From Entonaema liquescens (Eukaryota; Ascomycota; Sordariomycetes; Xylariales; Xylariaceae), in the NCBI GenBank assembly GCA_902805475.1, contig CADCSX010000001.1, positions 1,426,001 to 1,490,000 of the forward strand: a DNA stretch of 64,000 nucleotides. Reading direction: 5' to 3'. Below are positions 36,975 to 48,367 of this stretch, piece after piece. The translations under genes were made by a program, and so were the position numbers. The notes under the pieces were generated by a model. That model saw only the letters and a program-made list of their open reading frames with translations. It did no database searches and was not told the origin of the DNA. Numbering within the stretch: the stretch's first letter is position 1; each line of letters starts with the position of its first letter.

Positions 36975-38169
36975 TTAAATGATATCGCCCCCACCAAAAC
37001 CCCCAAACCCGCCACCAAATGGTCCGCTGCCTCCTCCCCCCGGCCTGCGCCCTCCTAACCTTGGGAGACCTCCCGGACCTAGGGGATCATAGCGAGCTCC
37101 CGGCGGTACTTGGGGGTCAAAGTCCCCATCGCCGCCTCCGGGACCTCCAAATAAGGGATCATCAAACGTCGGATGCATGCCTTGGCCACCACCGGGTCGC
37201 GGCAAGCCCCCTCCAATACCTAATCCCGGGCGGAGCGGATCGTGCGGCCCTAGCCCAGGAGGGTGTAGATCATCAGCGCCAATGTTCCCGAACGGGCTTC
37301 TGCCGGGCTGTCCTAGGGGGGTGCGATGCGGTCGGTTTATGTCGTAAGGGTCTTCGAAACCCGGGGGCGGGAAATCGCCAGCCGGAACGGGGTTGCGGGG
37401 CGGTGGGTTAAGGGGATCGTGGAAGGGGTACGGCTGCGCCGGCTGAGGTTGTGGATCCGGCATTACAGGCTGTCTTGGCGGTCTCCGACCCGCTTCGTCG
37501 GCGTCGTCTCGCGCGGCCCTATCATCGGGGGATTCCTCGTAGCCCTCCTTCTGGAGAGAAGGGAGGAGCTTCTGGACAATGTTGATCTTGATCAGACTGG
37601 CCAAGTCCTCGATGCGGCTCGCAGAGATGAAAACGTTCTGCAGAGTCTGTGGGAGGTTGGAGCGATCCTCTACGCCATCACTGTCGATAGTGATTCGGAT
37701 GGGAAGAGCTGCGTTGGAAATGAAATCCTTAATAGTCACTTCGACGCGTGTAATGCGTTCGTCGTTAATGCCCAGACCGCGGATCTCGGCTTTGCCTCCC
37801 ATTCGGTCAGTTCTGATCACGAAGCGAAGCGCTGATTGCTGGTGCGCATAGACAAATGCGTATGTATTGAACGACGCATTCCAATTCGGCGGGAGCCTCG
37901 GAGCAAGCTCGTGGCATTTTGCTTCTATCAAACAATCATTAGTATCATTAAAATAATACGACCTAGTGAATCCATAACACACCTTCAAGCTTCTCTTCAT
38001 CAAAACCAATGAGACGGAATCCAAGGGAAGCCATGCAGGCGTGGGCGAATAGGGCTAGAGCCTCATGAGAACTACTCAGATCAGATGTGCTATCGCCCTG
38101 AGGATGAGTGGGTAAAGCATCGGCCATCTGCTGAAGGATGGCCGACGAGCTTAGAGGATTAGTCGACAT
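36975..38169 (-). CDS. PI31-like proteasome regulator
   Basis: Two exons, 38169-37983 and 37924-36975 (intron 58 nt), giving 378 aa. The N-terminal half (about residues 1-190) has the FP-like fold sequence of PI31/PSMF1 and yeast Fub1: SHEALALFAHACMASLGFRLIGF, then LPPNWN, YAFVYAHQQSALRFVIR, and a Ser/Arg-Ile-Glu-Asp helix near its end. The C-terminal half is Pro/Gly/Asp-rich and disordered (PPPRNPVP, DDLHPPGLGP, FDDPLFGGP), ending in GGDII. In known PI31, the C-terminal tail binds inside or on the 20S proteasome and the protein regulates proteasome assembly or transport. The family's C-terminal HbYX motif is not obvious here. The stop lies 283 bp from the convergent Rev7 stop. Confidence 0.88.
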
Positions 38170-41100
38170 GATGAAGCTGAGATGAGTTTCATCCAACACG
38201 TAGCTGATGATTTGAGGTTGCTATTTTGAGGCTTCACATTTGATTAAGTAGGTGGGATTAATGATTTATTTTAGTGATCATTTATTTTAGTGATAAACTG
38301 CCGATATCAGAAGACTTAATATAGGGATTTGCCGCTTCTCTTTATGTCATCGGGTCGTTGCCTTCAGCCCTACGAGGTACGCAATATGTATTAAAGCGGG
38401 GTTTGACAGGCGGGGTAGCTTTATCTTATCGGAGCTTACGCATGCTTGTATGAAGTATATTACGCTCCACTTGGAAATTTCTAGTAATCGGAAGGCAAAG
38501 GCATGTTCTTTTGTTTTTACATCAATTATTTCTATATATAAAACTAGATATATGTTAATATTGCGTCATAAATATCGCATTATATTTCATCGCATCCTGA
38601 GAAGTTCTGTTCATGTCTCACTTATTGTCTTGCTCGGCCAGCTAAGAATTATCTAGTTCAAGCTAACTCAGGAACAAACGTTCACTTTTCGAGCACTGCA
38701 TTTTTTGGTTGTTTAACTAAACCAAAGTTTAAAATTCCTCTTGTGCCCAAGCTTCATTATATTATATGTTCAAACTGTGTTCCAAGCCAATGTCAAGTAG
38801 TTACCATGCCTGTGTAGTTCGACTCTCCAGAGACAGACTTAGATCTATTATGCTGCGCTTTAGTTAAGGATCGATTCGAGATACTTCCAAATAAGCATGT
38901 TCCTTATTATTTTCAGGTATTCCCAAGCATCATAAGGTAGTTACTTTTTTCTATAATTTCATAGGAGTTAAAATAACTTCTCTTTTACCCCTGAGGCTTG
39001 GTACCTTATCTCAAGTCTTGCCCGACTCCTTAATTCAGGCGCAGCACCTCTTAGCGTGCAATCATCTAATATACGAGGGCAACATTAATATTTGTTGGGA
39101 CTCCAGATGAGATGTCTCAAACAAAAGGCACTTCCAGGAGGAACGACCTTATTGCTCCCCCTCTGACAATATGCGGCATACGAAGTTATGTATAATTCTT
39201 GTGTGAAGTTACCGGTACATATTGTCAACCTAGATTTACGTAGAGTGCAGTGCTTCTAGTTGCTGTCTTATTTCTGCGTGTAGCTATTTCTTAGAATCAG
39301 GATTAGAAAGGGAGTACTGGGACGTCTCGGGTTTCCTTAAACCTATCTCCTATTGTTGTCGAAACTACCAGATATGCAATAGCACTGGCTAGTCTTAATC
39401 ATAAAATGCTTATGCTTATGGTAAATAATTAATATTTATTGACAATAATCCACTCATTGTTCTACCTCTAATTCAAGTAGGATGTAGCAAGATATTAAGC
39501 ATTTATAGTCATTATTCGGAATTTACTCATCTTCCACGCAATCAGTGGCTTGCCAAATAGGAAGAATTCTCCTAATTTAGTCTAGGCACCTATAAGAGAA
39601 GCCATCCGTGACTAGCAACGGCGTTTAGTGTAATGTCAATAGGTTACTGCAGGGACCATTGCTAAAAGAGTTCGGGCTCTTAAGCCTAACGAAAATACCT
39701 TTTTCCCTACTGTCATCTGCCTTCTCAAAGGAGGTATTTTTTTTTTCCACTTTCGCTGAGGCAAAGTTTAGATAACTGATACCTATACTGAATTAATAGG
39801 CAATCCCAATGAATTTGATTTTAAATTGCCATATACGGTAGATAATCTGAAGCCCACATATCTCCTAAATAGGGGGTCACTATGCTCTCCGTAGCACGAA
39901 TAGAAGGCCACCCTATCTGTTCAGCTCCTCTCAGGCAGTCGGAATTGCCTCTCTTGAAACAGTTTGGGTAGATCATATCAACTATTGTGTATTATGGCAA
40001 TCGTCAGACTTCTAGGCCCCAACGGAGAAGGCCAACTTTGGATGGGCCTCGGCATTGCTCTCGAGGGAGACCCGCTTAGATAGTTTTTTTCTCCCCGTGC
40101 TGTCCTTCACCCAAAGGTTGCTAGGTTTCCTTGAATAGCTCCAGAAATTCCCCACGCATACTAGCAGAAGAAAAGGAAATAACGAGTGCATGTGTTATTA
40201 TATATTAATTTTCTGCAAAGATAGATGTCAAGACTAAGATATAGAGGTCGACGGCATTTTCACTCATACTCAATCAACAACGAGATGCATATAAGATGAT
40301 GTATACTTACCTACCTACTTACCAGTTCCACTACTGCATTCGATTCGCCCCCTTCTATACTATTCTGTAATTTCCCGTTTTCCTAAAAAAACTCCGGGAA
40401 GACCCTGGATCTATGAACGGGCTGTTCCTAGTGAACTTTGGGTTTTAGTAACCGGCGGACTTACAAACGGAGCGAACTTTTGACGTCTAGCCCCGAGTGG
40501 AGCAGAATGATAGACACGCTTCTACTATTCTATGACGAGATGCTTATTTAGCTCAAGAGCTTTAGCTTAACTAGTTGTAACTGTACCTCACATTAGCTCT
40601 GCACCTATCCCTAATATCCAGTATAATGTACATCAGAAATAAAAGATCAACAAGACGTTTACTCTAAGAAGAGATCTTAGTTGAATTTAAGCCACGCCGG
40701 TTTGAAAATAGGAAGGCAAATTTTGTAGACGTGCGTCATATTCTTGCAATCCTTCTCATTGCTTAGCGGTATTTCCCACATTTGCAGGTTGATCGGGAGG
40801 GAATTATACGTAAGTATGTAGTATCGTATTCAAATATACTTTCCCCATTAGGGGTGTTCAGTAGACCTTTTGCTGAAAATGTATAAGTAAATTCTATAGC
40901 ATTAGTAACTCTAGCAATAGGTGCTTAGCACAAATAGTTCTAAGCCTCCTCGGCTGTACCGAAATAGGGATGTAAGTCGTCACCTACATAATATCAACTA
41001 GAACGAAATCCTACACTTCTTTCCACCTAAAGTAGAGCAGCCAATCGTAGAAAAGACTAGATGCTTAGCTACGCACAACAACACCGACGCTAGACACTAG

Positions 41101-41669
41101 TCAGGGGTAAGTCGCCTAGTCCAAGCTGTCGGTAGTGTATCCTAGGCGTTGATTGGATGAAGCTTGATCGTTTACGTCGAAGTATAGAATAATTTCCACA
41201 ATATTCGCTTATCTCAACCACGTGCGGAACGTAGCCGTCGTCTTAGCTGCTTAGTACCTGGCATATAGATTAGGTCTAAGCTACTCGATAGTTATTGACT
41301 TACGGCTTTCAGCTACCCCACAAAGCACTGACGGCTTGGTCTAGACTTGTCCAGAGGCTCTGTCATCTTTCGATTCCACCGGCAGCTCGTCCCCAGACAA
41401 GTTAGCTTTCAGCTAGATATCTGCTCTAGATTCTGCACCGGTTTGAGGAAGCTAGCAGGAGGCTTAATTAGATGAGTACGTGATGGATTTGGGGGGATTC
41501 TAGCTCCGGATTCTCCTGTCGCCGGTCACTTTGGAAAATGCATTCAAATAGACCGCGATGAGACCGATTTCTGAATTTTTGATCACCAGCCTCTTGTCTC
41601 TCGTCGCTCTTTAACACACTCATTCAAAGTCCTTCGTTTTACTCTGTTTACCAGTGTGTCTTCATCAAT
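38170..41669. other. Gene desert, 3.5 kb
   Basis: No open frame above about 70 codons with recognisable content. AT-biased sequence without clear terminal repeats, poly-A tail or transposase remnants. It holds TACCTACCTACTTACC at 40308-40323. The last 200 bp form the promoter of the Ser/Thr-rich gene. A decayed element cannot be excluded. Confidence 0.55.
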
Positions 41670-43820
41670 ATGAGGTTCGAGACTGTCCTTGTTGCCCTCC
41701 TTGCGAGGGAAGCAGCCGCCAGGTGTAAGTCAGTGTTCCCATCTGACTACCCTGCTGCTGGCGCTTCGAGCTCGTCCTCGGGAGCGGCTGGATACCCGGC
41801 TGTCACTGCTTCATCGGGTGCTTCCTCAACGGGATCCTCGTATACCGCTACCAGCACTTCCTCCAGCGGATATCCGAAGGAGTCTTCGTCTTCTTCCGGC
41901 GCTGTCTCCAGCAGCTCGACAAGCCAGTCAAGCAGCTCGGGCTACTACTCCGGGTCCTCGTCTGTACCTGCCTCTAGCAGCTCGGTAGACCCCTCCAGCA
42001 GCTCAAGCTACTCTTTCTCTGGGTCTTCATCGGTGCCTGCGTCTAGCAGCAGCTCATTCGACCCATCAAGCAGCTCCAGCTTCTCCTACTCGGCGTCTTC
42101 TTCCGTACCCGCGTCGAGCACCGTCTCAAGCTATTCCTTCTCTGAGACGTCCTCTGTTCCCGCTTACAGCACTAGCTCAAGCTACTCTTTCTCTGGGTCT
42201 TCATCTGTGCCTGCATCTAGTAGCAGCTCATTCGAACCTTCGAGCAGCTCTAGCTTCTCTTATTCGGCGTCTTCCTCCGTGCCTGTGTCAAGCACTAGCT
42301 CCGGCTACTTTGTCTCAGTGACATCTTCTTCGTCGGTGCCCGCATCCAGCTCTTCCTCAAGCTTCTCTATCACAGAATCTTCGTCTTCCTCTTTTGTGCC
42401 CAGCTCTACCTCTTCGAGCTCATCTTCCAGCTCTTCCGAGTCTACTCCTTGCCCGACCCCGACCAACTTTGTTGTCGGAACCGGTTCTTGTGGCTGCTCT
42501 TACGATGTGTTGGAAGGCTTTAGCATCGATGGTAGATGGCTGTCTAAGCACGATGCAGTCAACTTCGAGGACTGTGTTAGCAGGTGTGATGAGTCCGCTG
42601 GCTGTGTCAGCTTCACTTTTGAGAACCGTGTCTGCACGACCTACGGCACCCGTGTCAACGAAGGTGTCGTTTCTGTCGAAAACTCCAACGCTAAGAGCGG
42701 TTCGTTGATCGTAGCGACCTGCAGTGGTACCTGTGCCAACCCCGGTCCTGCTCCTGACTATGAGGCCCCTGTTGTTGAGGACCCTTCGACTTGCCAGACC
42801 ACCTTCGCCCAGAAGCCTCCCTCTTTCGTCTACACTACCCTGGAGTCCAGCACCATCACACAGACTACTGTTGTTGTTGCCACCACCACTGAGGCGATCA
42901 CTGTTACACCCACTCAGACTACCACTACCACGGTTTACACTACTCTGACCAACACTGTGACTGACGATCAGGTTACGGATACCTACACTACCACCACAAC
43001 TGAGTACACCACGTCCACGAACATCGAGACTACTACTGATACTGCTACCGACACTACGACCAACACCATCACTGTGCCAGCTAGCACTACCACCATTGCC
43101 ACGCCTTCTGGTTTCACTCCTATCAAGACTGCCCTTCCCGGCGTTGTGGCCCGAACTGTCCGCCGTGTCGTTGCCGGCCGTACCATTACCTCTAGCTGCC
43201 CTGTTGCTACTCCGGTCCTGAACGCTGGTGATGTCCAGACCTATGCTTCCGTCGTCGCCTGTGGCACCACCACTCAAACAACCTCGACCTCGACCGCCTC
43301 CGTCTTGACCACCGTCCAGACCCTCACTGCTCCTGCTACCACTCTCACGGAGACCTCTACCAGCACCATCACCACCGTCACCACCGAGGTCCCCATCCCG
43401 GCCGAGACCACTATCACCATGGCTACTACGGAGACTCTCCAGACCACCTCTTACGTGCCTACCACCACCACCGTTACTGAGACCACCTCTACCACTCTTA
43501 CCGTCGGCCCTACCCCCACTGCTTACGCCCAGTGTGCCGCCAACAACCTTGCTTCGACCCTCAACCGCCAGAGCATCAACTACCTGTATGGCAACACCAT
43601 CGACCACGGCAAGGTTTCCTCTGCTACCGACTGCTGTGTTATCTGCGCTACTACCGCCCACTGCGCTGGTTTCGGCTTCTCCAGCAGCGGCAAGTGCTAC
43701 ACTGCCAAGGATGCCGGCGTCTGCCGCCCTGCCAACCGTGCCGCGACCTTCGGCCACATGTCTTTCGTCAGCACCAATATGGTCGTTGGAAACGGTGCCT
43801 GTGGCCAGGTTACCAACTAA
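41670..43820 (+). CDS. Secreted Ser/Thr-rich mucin-like protein with PAN/apple-type domains
   Basis: Single exon, 716 aa. A short hydrophobic N-terminus (VLVALLA) followed by a likely signal-peptide cleavage region suggests secretion. Residues about 20-260 are almost wholly Ser with Tyr/Phe/Pro/Val, including a 58-residue tandem repeat. A first Cys-rich segment (GTGSCGCSYDVLEGF...CVSRCDESAGCVSFTF) resembles a PAN/apple module. A Thr-rich, heavily O-glycosylatable region (TTTTTVYTTLTNTVTD) follows, and a second apple-like segment ends the protein (CCVICATTAHCAGFGFSSSGKCY). There is no C-terminal hydrophobic GPI signal. The role is likely cell-wall or surface adhesion or matrix; nothing more specific can be said. 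It sits isolated between long spacers. Confidence 0.85.
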   Translation: MRFETVLVALLAREAAARCKSVFPSDYPAAGASSSSSGAAGYPAVTASSGASSTGSSYTATSTSSSGYPKESSSSSGAVSSSSTSQSSSSGYYSGSSSVPASSSSVDPSSSSSYSFSGSSSVPASSSSSFDPSSSSSFSYSASSSVPASSTVSSYSFSETSSVPAYSTSSSYSFSGSSSVPASSSSSFEPSSSSSFSYSASSSVPVSSTSSGYFVSVTSSSSVPASSSSSSFSITESSSSSFVPSSTSSSSSSSSSESTPCPTPTNFVVGTGSCGCSYDVLEGFSIDGRWLSKHDAVNFEDCVSRCDESAGCVSFTFENRVCTTYGTRVNEGVVSVENSNAKSGSLIVATCSGTCANPGPAPDYEAPVVEDPSTCQTTFAQKPPSFVYTTLESSTITQTTVVVATTTEAITVTPTQTTTTTVYTTLTNTVTDDQVTDTYTTTTTEYTTSTNIETTTDTATDTTTNTITVPASTTTIATPSGFTPIKTALPGVVARTVRRVVAGRTITSSCPVATPVLNAGDVQTYASVVACGTTTQTTSTSTASVLTTVQTLTAPATTLTETSTSTITTVTTEVPIPAETTITMATTETLQTTSYVPTTTTVTETTSTTLTVGPTPTAYAQCAANNLASTLNRQSINYLYGNTIDHGKVSSATDCCVICATTAHCAGFGFSSSGKCYTAKDAGVCRPANRAATFGHMSFVSTNMVVGNGACGQVTN
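42003..42335 (+). repeat. 174-bp (58-codon) tandem duplication within the Ser-rich gene
   Basis: The unit beginning GCTCAAGCTACTCTTTCTCT recurs 174 bp later (about 42003 and 42177), in frame. The second copy is partial or diverged at its end. Both encode SSYSFSGSSSVPAS followed by SSSSSFSYSASSSVP. Unit length is likely to vary between strains. Confidence 0.8.
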
Positions 43821-44506
43821 GGAAGCGCGCCGTTATACTCTCTATAGCAGGGTTTTCGCGTCTCCCCGGCGGTCTGTCCTTCGGAACGAGCAGTCTTGGC
43901 CGCTTAGGATAATAGGTTGGACTAGCTGCCGGTTAATATGAGCTAATGATACATATGCGTGGATTACTTGTGCGAAAAAGCGTTAATAAGGATTTAGCGC
44001 CTTCATTTGTTTGGTCCAAACTTATATAAATGTTGGGATTGCTGGGTTTAACAGCGCCCATACTTAATATTCTCCGTATATAGGATTAAATTTAATATTT
44101 TGCACATGTATTCCTTATAAATTATCCCAATTGCCTTTCGTGACTCGTATATCCTTTGTTGGGTTTCACTTCACTTAAGTTGACTTTGGTTAAAATTTCA
44201 CTCTTCATATATCAGAACGCCTAAGAGTTATCTGGTCAATACTTGGACTTTCATGGTGACGAGTCACCACACCACACAAATAGCATAATCGAGGGACAAA
44301 TAATGATGATTCCCAGGGGCTAATTCTTAGTCTTCCATTCATGCCTACCGATTAATTTATTTACCTAGATATCACGTATGTGATGAAGGTATGGGATATC
44401 TACTTACTGACCTGCCACTAAGTTACCATCCAGGAGAACATATTCCTCTGTCCAGTATTTTACCTATCGTATACCGCTCGCCAACCCGTGAACTCACGGA
44501 ACATCT
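43821..44506. other. Intergenic spacer, 0.7 kb
   Basis: 3' region of the Ser/Thr-rich gene and of the Cys-rich ORF (convergent). A plus-strand open frame at 44391-44762 is the low-complexity shadow of the minus-strand ORF. Nothing else supported. Confidence 0.5.
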
Positions 44507-44908
44507 TCAAGGACTTAACTTGACACCTCCACCCTCCTTATCCGGCTTCTCATCACCATCATCATCATCGCCACCGCCTATATCCCCGCTCCGGTCCAAC
44601 TCGGCACCGTTAGCACCACCATCCAGCTCTTCATTTCCATCCTCAGCGATAAATCTCATTTCATTTCCTGCACCACAGGACCCGCGCATCAGCGCGCTGA
44701 ACATCCGCATGTCGTCGGCGAGCTCGCACAGCAGGCACAGCTCGTCGGCCCTCTTGCGGTAGAAGGTGAACTCGACGCCCGTGCGGCAGCACCCGCGGGT
44801 ACGGTTCCGCCGCGCCGCGTGGCACGTGTGGCTCGCGACGCTCGTGTCTTTGAACACCGTCCCGTTGCACCGCCTGCATAGGTACACCCAGCACGTGCCG
44901 GTACACAT
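44507..44908 (-). CDS. Small Cys-rich hypothetical protein
   Basis: 133 codons from an ATG at 44908. The N-terminal 75 residues are rich in paired Cys (GTCWVYLCRRC, HTCHAARR, RGCC, LCLLCEL) and use GC-rich third positions as neighbouring real genes do. The C-terminal 55 residues are Gly/Asp/Glu-rich and could be artefactual if an intron is missed. The pattern resembles small fungal zinc-binding hypothetical proteins. No signal peptide is evident and no function is assigned. It is not recognised beyond this. Confidence 0.45.
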   Translation of the reverse strand: MCTGTCWVYLCRRCNGTVFKDTSVASHTCHAARRNRTRGCCRTGVEFTFYRKRADELCLLCELADDMRMFSALMRGSCGAGNEMRFIAEDGNEELDGGANGAELDRSGDIGGGDDDDGDEKPDKEGGGVKLSP

Positions 44909-45889
44909 GTTGTCACTCTTGTGGTAGGTAGGTAATCTTCTATCTCACCTCACCTCGGTCTTGGGGCTACGACTAGCGGGTGGGATAGAACAGGAGGCTG
45001 AAGGCAATAAAAGGGGGTGGATGCTTGGGTAACTTGTTTCGAACGCTTATGATGGTAGCGCTTTTCCTATCCATATGGCGATATTATGATACGCTCAGGG
45101 GAATATTAATATAATCGCTTGTATCTTACACACAAAGAGCATGTGAATGACAATGTAGCCACAGGTATACAATAGATTCATAGTGAAACCAAGGGACAAA
45201 GATTAGCATTAAAGCAACCAATAGAACAACCACGAACAATACTCATGGATGTTGGGACTTGAGACAATAAGGAAAGAAAAGCTTTAGCAGCATTACCACA
45301 GTAGCCAGATATTCGTCAGTACAAGCGGATTATAACTGACTCTTATTGTAAAATTCTCAAGTTATTATTCGGGCTTTGTTCCCAACCCGAACTTCCAGTG
45401 AATGCGCTGTACAGTAGCAATGGCCTTGTGTACAATGTTGATACAACATACATTCCCTGTGAGCAAAACACGAAAGCTCCAGACACCGTCGGTACTTTGC
45501 AGACCTTTCCTACCCTATCCAATGCACCTATAGAAAAACGCCTTCCACCACACTATTATGTATAACTTCCACTGTGAATAGAAAATGTGGCATGTCCCAT
45601 GCACCAGTCAAACCGTAACCCCGTTATATCATGGCTCGGTTATTAGAGTCGCTGTGTCAGGGAAGAACAAATGCTTATTCGTACCAAATCGTACCACGTA
45701 CACCCCCGTATAACTGCGAGAAGCTTTACCGCTCGCGCCCGAATATGTTAGTTTTAGTTAGACATCCGGTACGGCCTTGCGTTTTGTATAAAATAGCCGT
45801 TTTTATCACAATACGTTTTCACCTTGTATTATTACCATCGACGCCTGAGTTCTGTTAGCAACAAAAATCAACGAGGGCGTAGGCCAAAC
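44909..45889. other. Intergenic spacer, 1 kb
   Basis: Upstream of the Cys-rich ORF and 3' of the zinc-knuckle gene. No supported gene or RNA. Confidence 0.5.
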
Positions 45890-48367
45890 TTACGAGTACG
45901 CTTCAAGCATGGGTTGTCTACGCTTGAATCTTGGGGCTGCGTCGGTCAAGTGCCTCTTTGTAGACTCCTCTCCACTATCAGTACCGCTAGTTGAGGGTCG
46001 TCCCATTCCTAATAATTCACGTTCGATAGGATCAAGTGACGATCCTTGGGATCCGGACATATCGCTTCCAAATGAGGAACGCCGGCTAGCCGCGCGGCTT
46101 CTATTGATAATCTTAAAGCTCTGTCTGCTGGACGGTCGGCTATCTGTCTGGTGGATGCCTACTAGTTGGCCCGACGGTGTTGACGGCTGCACTTTAGCCT
46201 TGTCTTGGCTATCTGGTAGCGACATATCAATGCTTTGGGTTCTCGTTTCTTGATTTGTCCCATTGTTATTGTTATTACCATTAGTATTTTCGAGTCGCAA
46301 TTGACTATTCAGGGGTTCTCTTGGCCCCGAGGCCCACTTGGCATCATCCGTAACTATAGTAGACACCTTTGAAGGCGAGTAGAAAGGCTGTCGAGAATCA
46401 GACTCGACTACCTCACCAGGTTCGGGCGGCGATGCAGGTTTCAATCTCTTGTTCAATGGATCATCGTAAGGAGAATCATGATAGCGCCTCTCCGACTTGA
46501 AGTCATCGACATCATCATGAAAGTCCTTCCACCTCCTCTTCCTTTGATCTGCTTTGTGGCGTGAATCTTGATGCTTTCCCTGGTGTCTGCCTGAGCGATG
46601 TTTGTTTGTGTCGTGTAAGTTTCCAGGGCGGTCTCGGCGGCTGCCCCTGTTATTCAAGTCTTTCTGGATTATTTTATTATAGTCATCCAACTTCTCAAGA
46701 CAGATTTCCATCGGGTCTAAAAACAAAGGATGGTGCTGCATTATCTGCCAATCCCGAGTTTCACGGATGCTTTGTGCAAAGTCGTCGATGTTACGTGGTG
46801 TGATATGCCGTGATTTTAAAGCCTTAGCATCGAATGCCGGAGGTATCATTACGTCCTCGAAGTACTGCGTGGGTAGAGGCGCTGCAATGGGGTCCACCTT
46901 ACTACTTAGCGGAAGATCTAGAAAGATGGTTCGCTCATCCCAACTGAAGTCTTCATTGTTCTCGTCGTTAGTTGTCTCGAGGGTCGACTCTGGGTCAGCG
47001 TGGTCGGACGCGGAGGCCGGCTCAGATACTATCTCTCCAGGCTCGCGTTCTTGATCTGTCTTGATCGTTATTGGGGTCTCTCTATCTAAAGGGCTTCTAT
47101 CGCGGCGCGTTGCTTCGCTCGGAGTCGTTGCCCGCTGGTGCTTTCGCCGATGATGCCTGTCCCACTTGTCTGAATTTTTAGGATGTTGAAATCGGTCCTG
47201 GCGATCTTGGCGCTCCCGACGCCGCTCTTCCTGAGGCCTACCGTGTCCCCGCCTGCGGGAAGGCCGATCATCTCGGTATGAGGATTTGCCATGCCATCCA
47301 CCGCGATATTCATCCCTGTAAGACTGACCATTTGATGGCGGAGAACCGTGCCATGTGTCTTGAGCATGCCAGGTTTCGTTTGAACGTCTATCGTCATAAT
47401 GACGCTGGTGATCTCGCCCGCGATCGTAGCGATTTCTATCATCTCCGTACGGCGGAATATAAGGATCGGGCGGTGGATATGATGGAAAGATGGGTGGTGG
47501 ATCGCGCTGAGGCGGGCTATATCCGCTTTGATGATATCCAGGAGGTGGCCCCTGGAACCCATAGGAGGTAGGCGGAGGCACAAAACTGGGCGGGGGCGGA
47601 TATGATGGTGGAGGAGGCCCGGGTGGATATTGTTGGTGTACACCGTATGGAGGACCTGGTGGACCCACGGGATGTTGACTGGGCGGGTACTGGTCGGGCC
47701 GGCCAGGAGGACCAGGGGGGTAGTCATTAGAGAAATACGGATTAGGGCGTCCAGGAGGGGGAATATGGTGGTGATCATAGGATCCGGGAATGTGTCCTGG
47801 AGGGCCATACGCTGCATTGTAGGCGCCTTGGTAAGCCGGCGGGTTCAATGGCTGATGAGGACCAGGCGGCGGAGGTCCGGGTGGTCCATATCTGTCATAA
47901 GATGGATTTGGTGGAGGATGACCTCCGAAGCCCGGACCGTAAGATGGCGGCGGAGGATAGCTCGGGATCGGACCCGAGTGATAAGGTTGAGGCGGAGAAC
48001 TCTCGAAACGAGGGAGTGGAGGCGTCTGGTGAGAAGAAGCGAGAGGGGGAGGAGGAGGATAACGCGTAATTACTGGTCCTTTACTTCGCTTGTTGGACAC
48101 GAAGCTATCATTATGAGGGCTGTGACTCGACTGTTGTCGCGCCCAGGAAGCCTCTAATCCACTGACATATTTTTAGTCGGTATGGTCATGGATATTGAAG
48201 TAAAGGGGAAAATCAGGTCTAATATCAAGAAAAAGAGCCATCAATACTTACGCCGGTACTTTCCGAGGCTCCTCGGGACATGCAGTAAACATATGACCCC
48301 GTACACCACAGTTATAGCAAGGGCGTTCGTTATGATCCGGCCCAAGGCCCGGAGCAACTTGGGCCAT
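45890..48367 (-). CDS. CCHC zinc-knuckle, proline-rich putative RNA-binding protein
   Basis: Two exons, 48367-48252 and 48161-45890 (intron 90 nt), giving 795 aa. Exon 1 encodes a zinc knuckle (CYNCGVRGHMFTAC, residues about 17-30). Exon 2 starts with a Ser-rich stretch, then a long Pro/Gly/Tyr-rich disordered segment (about residues 55-290), an Arg/Asp/His-rich segment and an acidic region. A short, probably conserved helical block (DWQIMQHHPLFLDPMEICLEKLDDY) precedes a basic tract and a Ser/Asn-rich tail. The knuckle with Pro-rich and RD/RS-like sequence suggests a nuclear RNA-processing role, but no named orthologue is recognised. The splice join (GCGGC|GTAAGT to TCAG|TGGATT) keeps the frame and adds the knuckle, which supports the start at 48367. 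Confidence 0.8.

Noticed and set aside
42420..43757. 445-codon open frame antisense to the Ser/Thr-rich gene
   Set aside because: Composition (Gly/Ser/Arg-rich) is the mirror of the Thr/Ser codons in the real gene; no domain and no splice logic.
47086..48157. Frames of 175-243 codons on either strand over the zinc-knuckle gene
   Set aside because: Alternate-frame reflections of its Pro/Gly/Tyr and Arg/Asp repeats.
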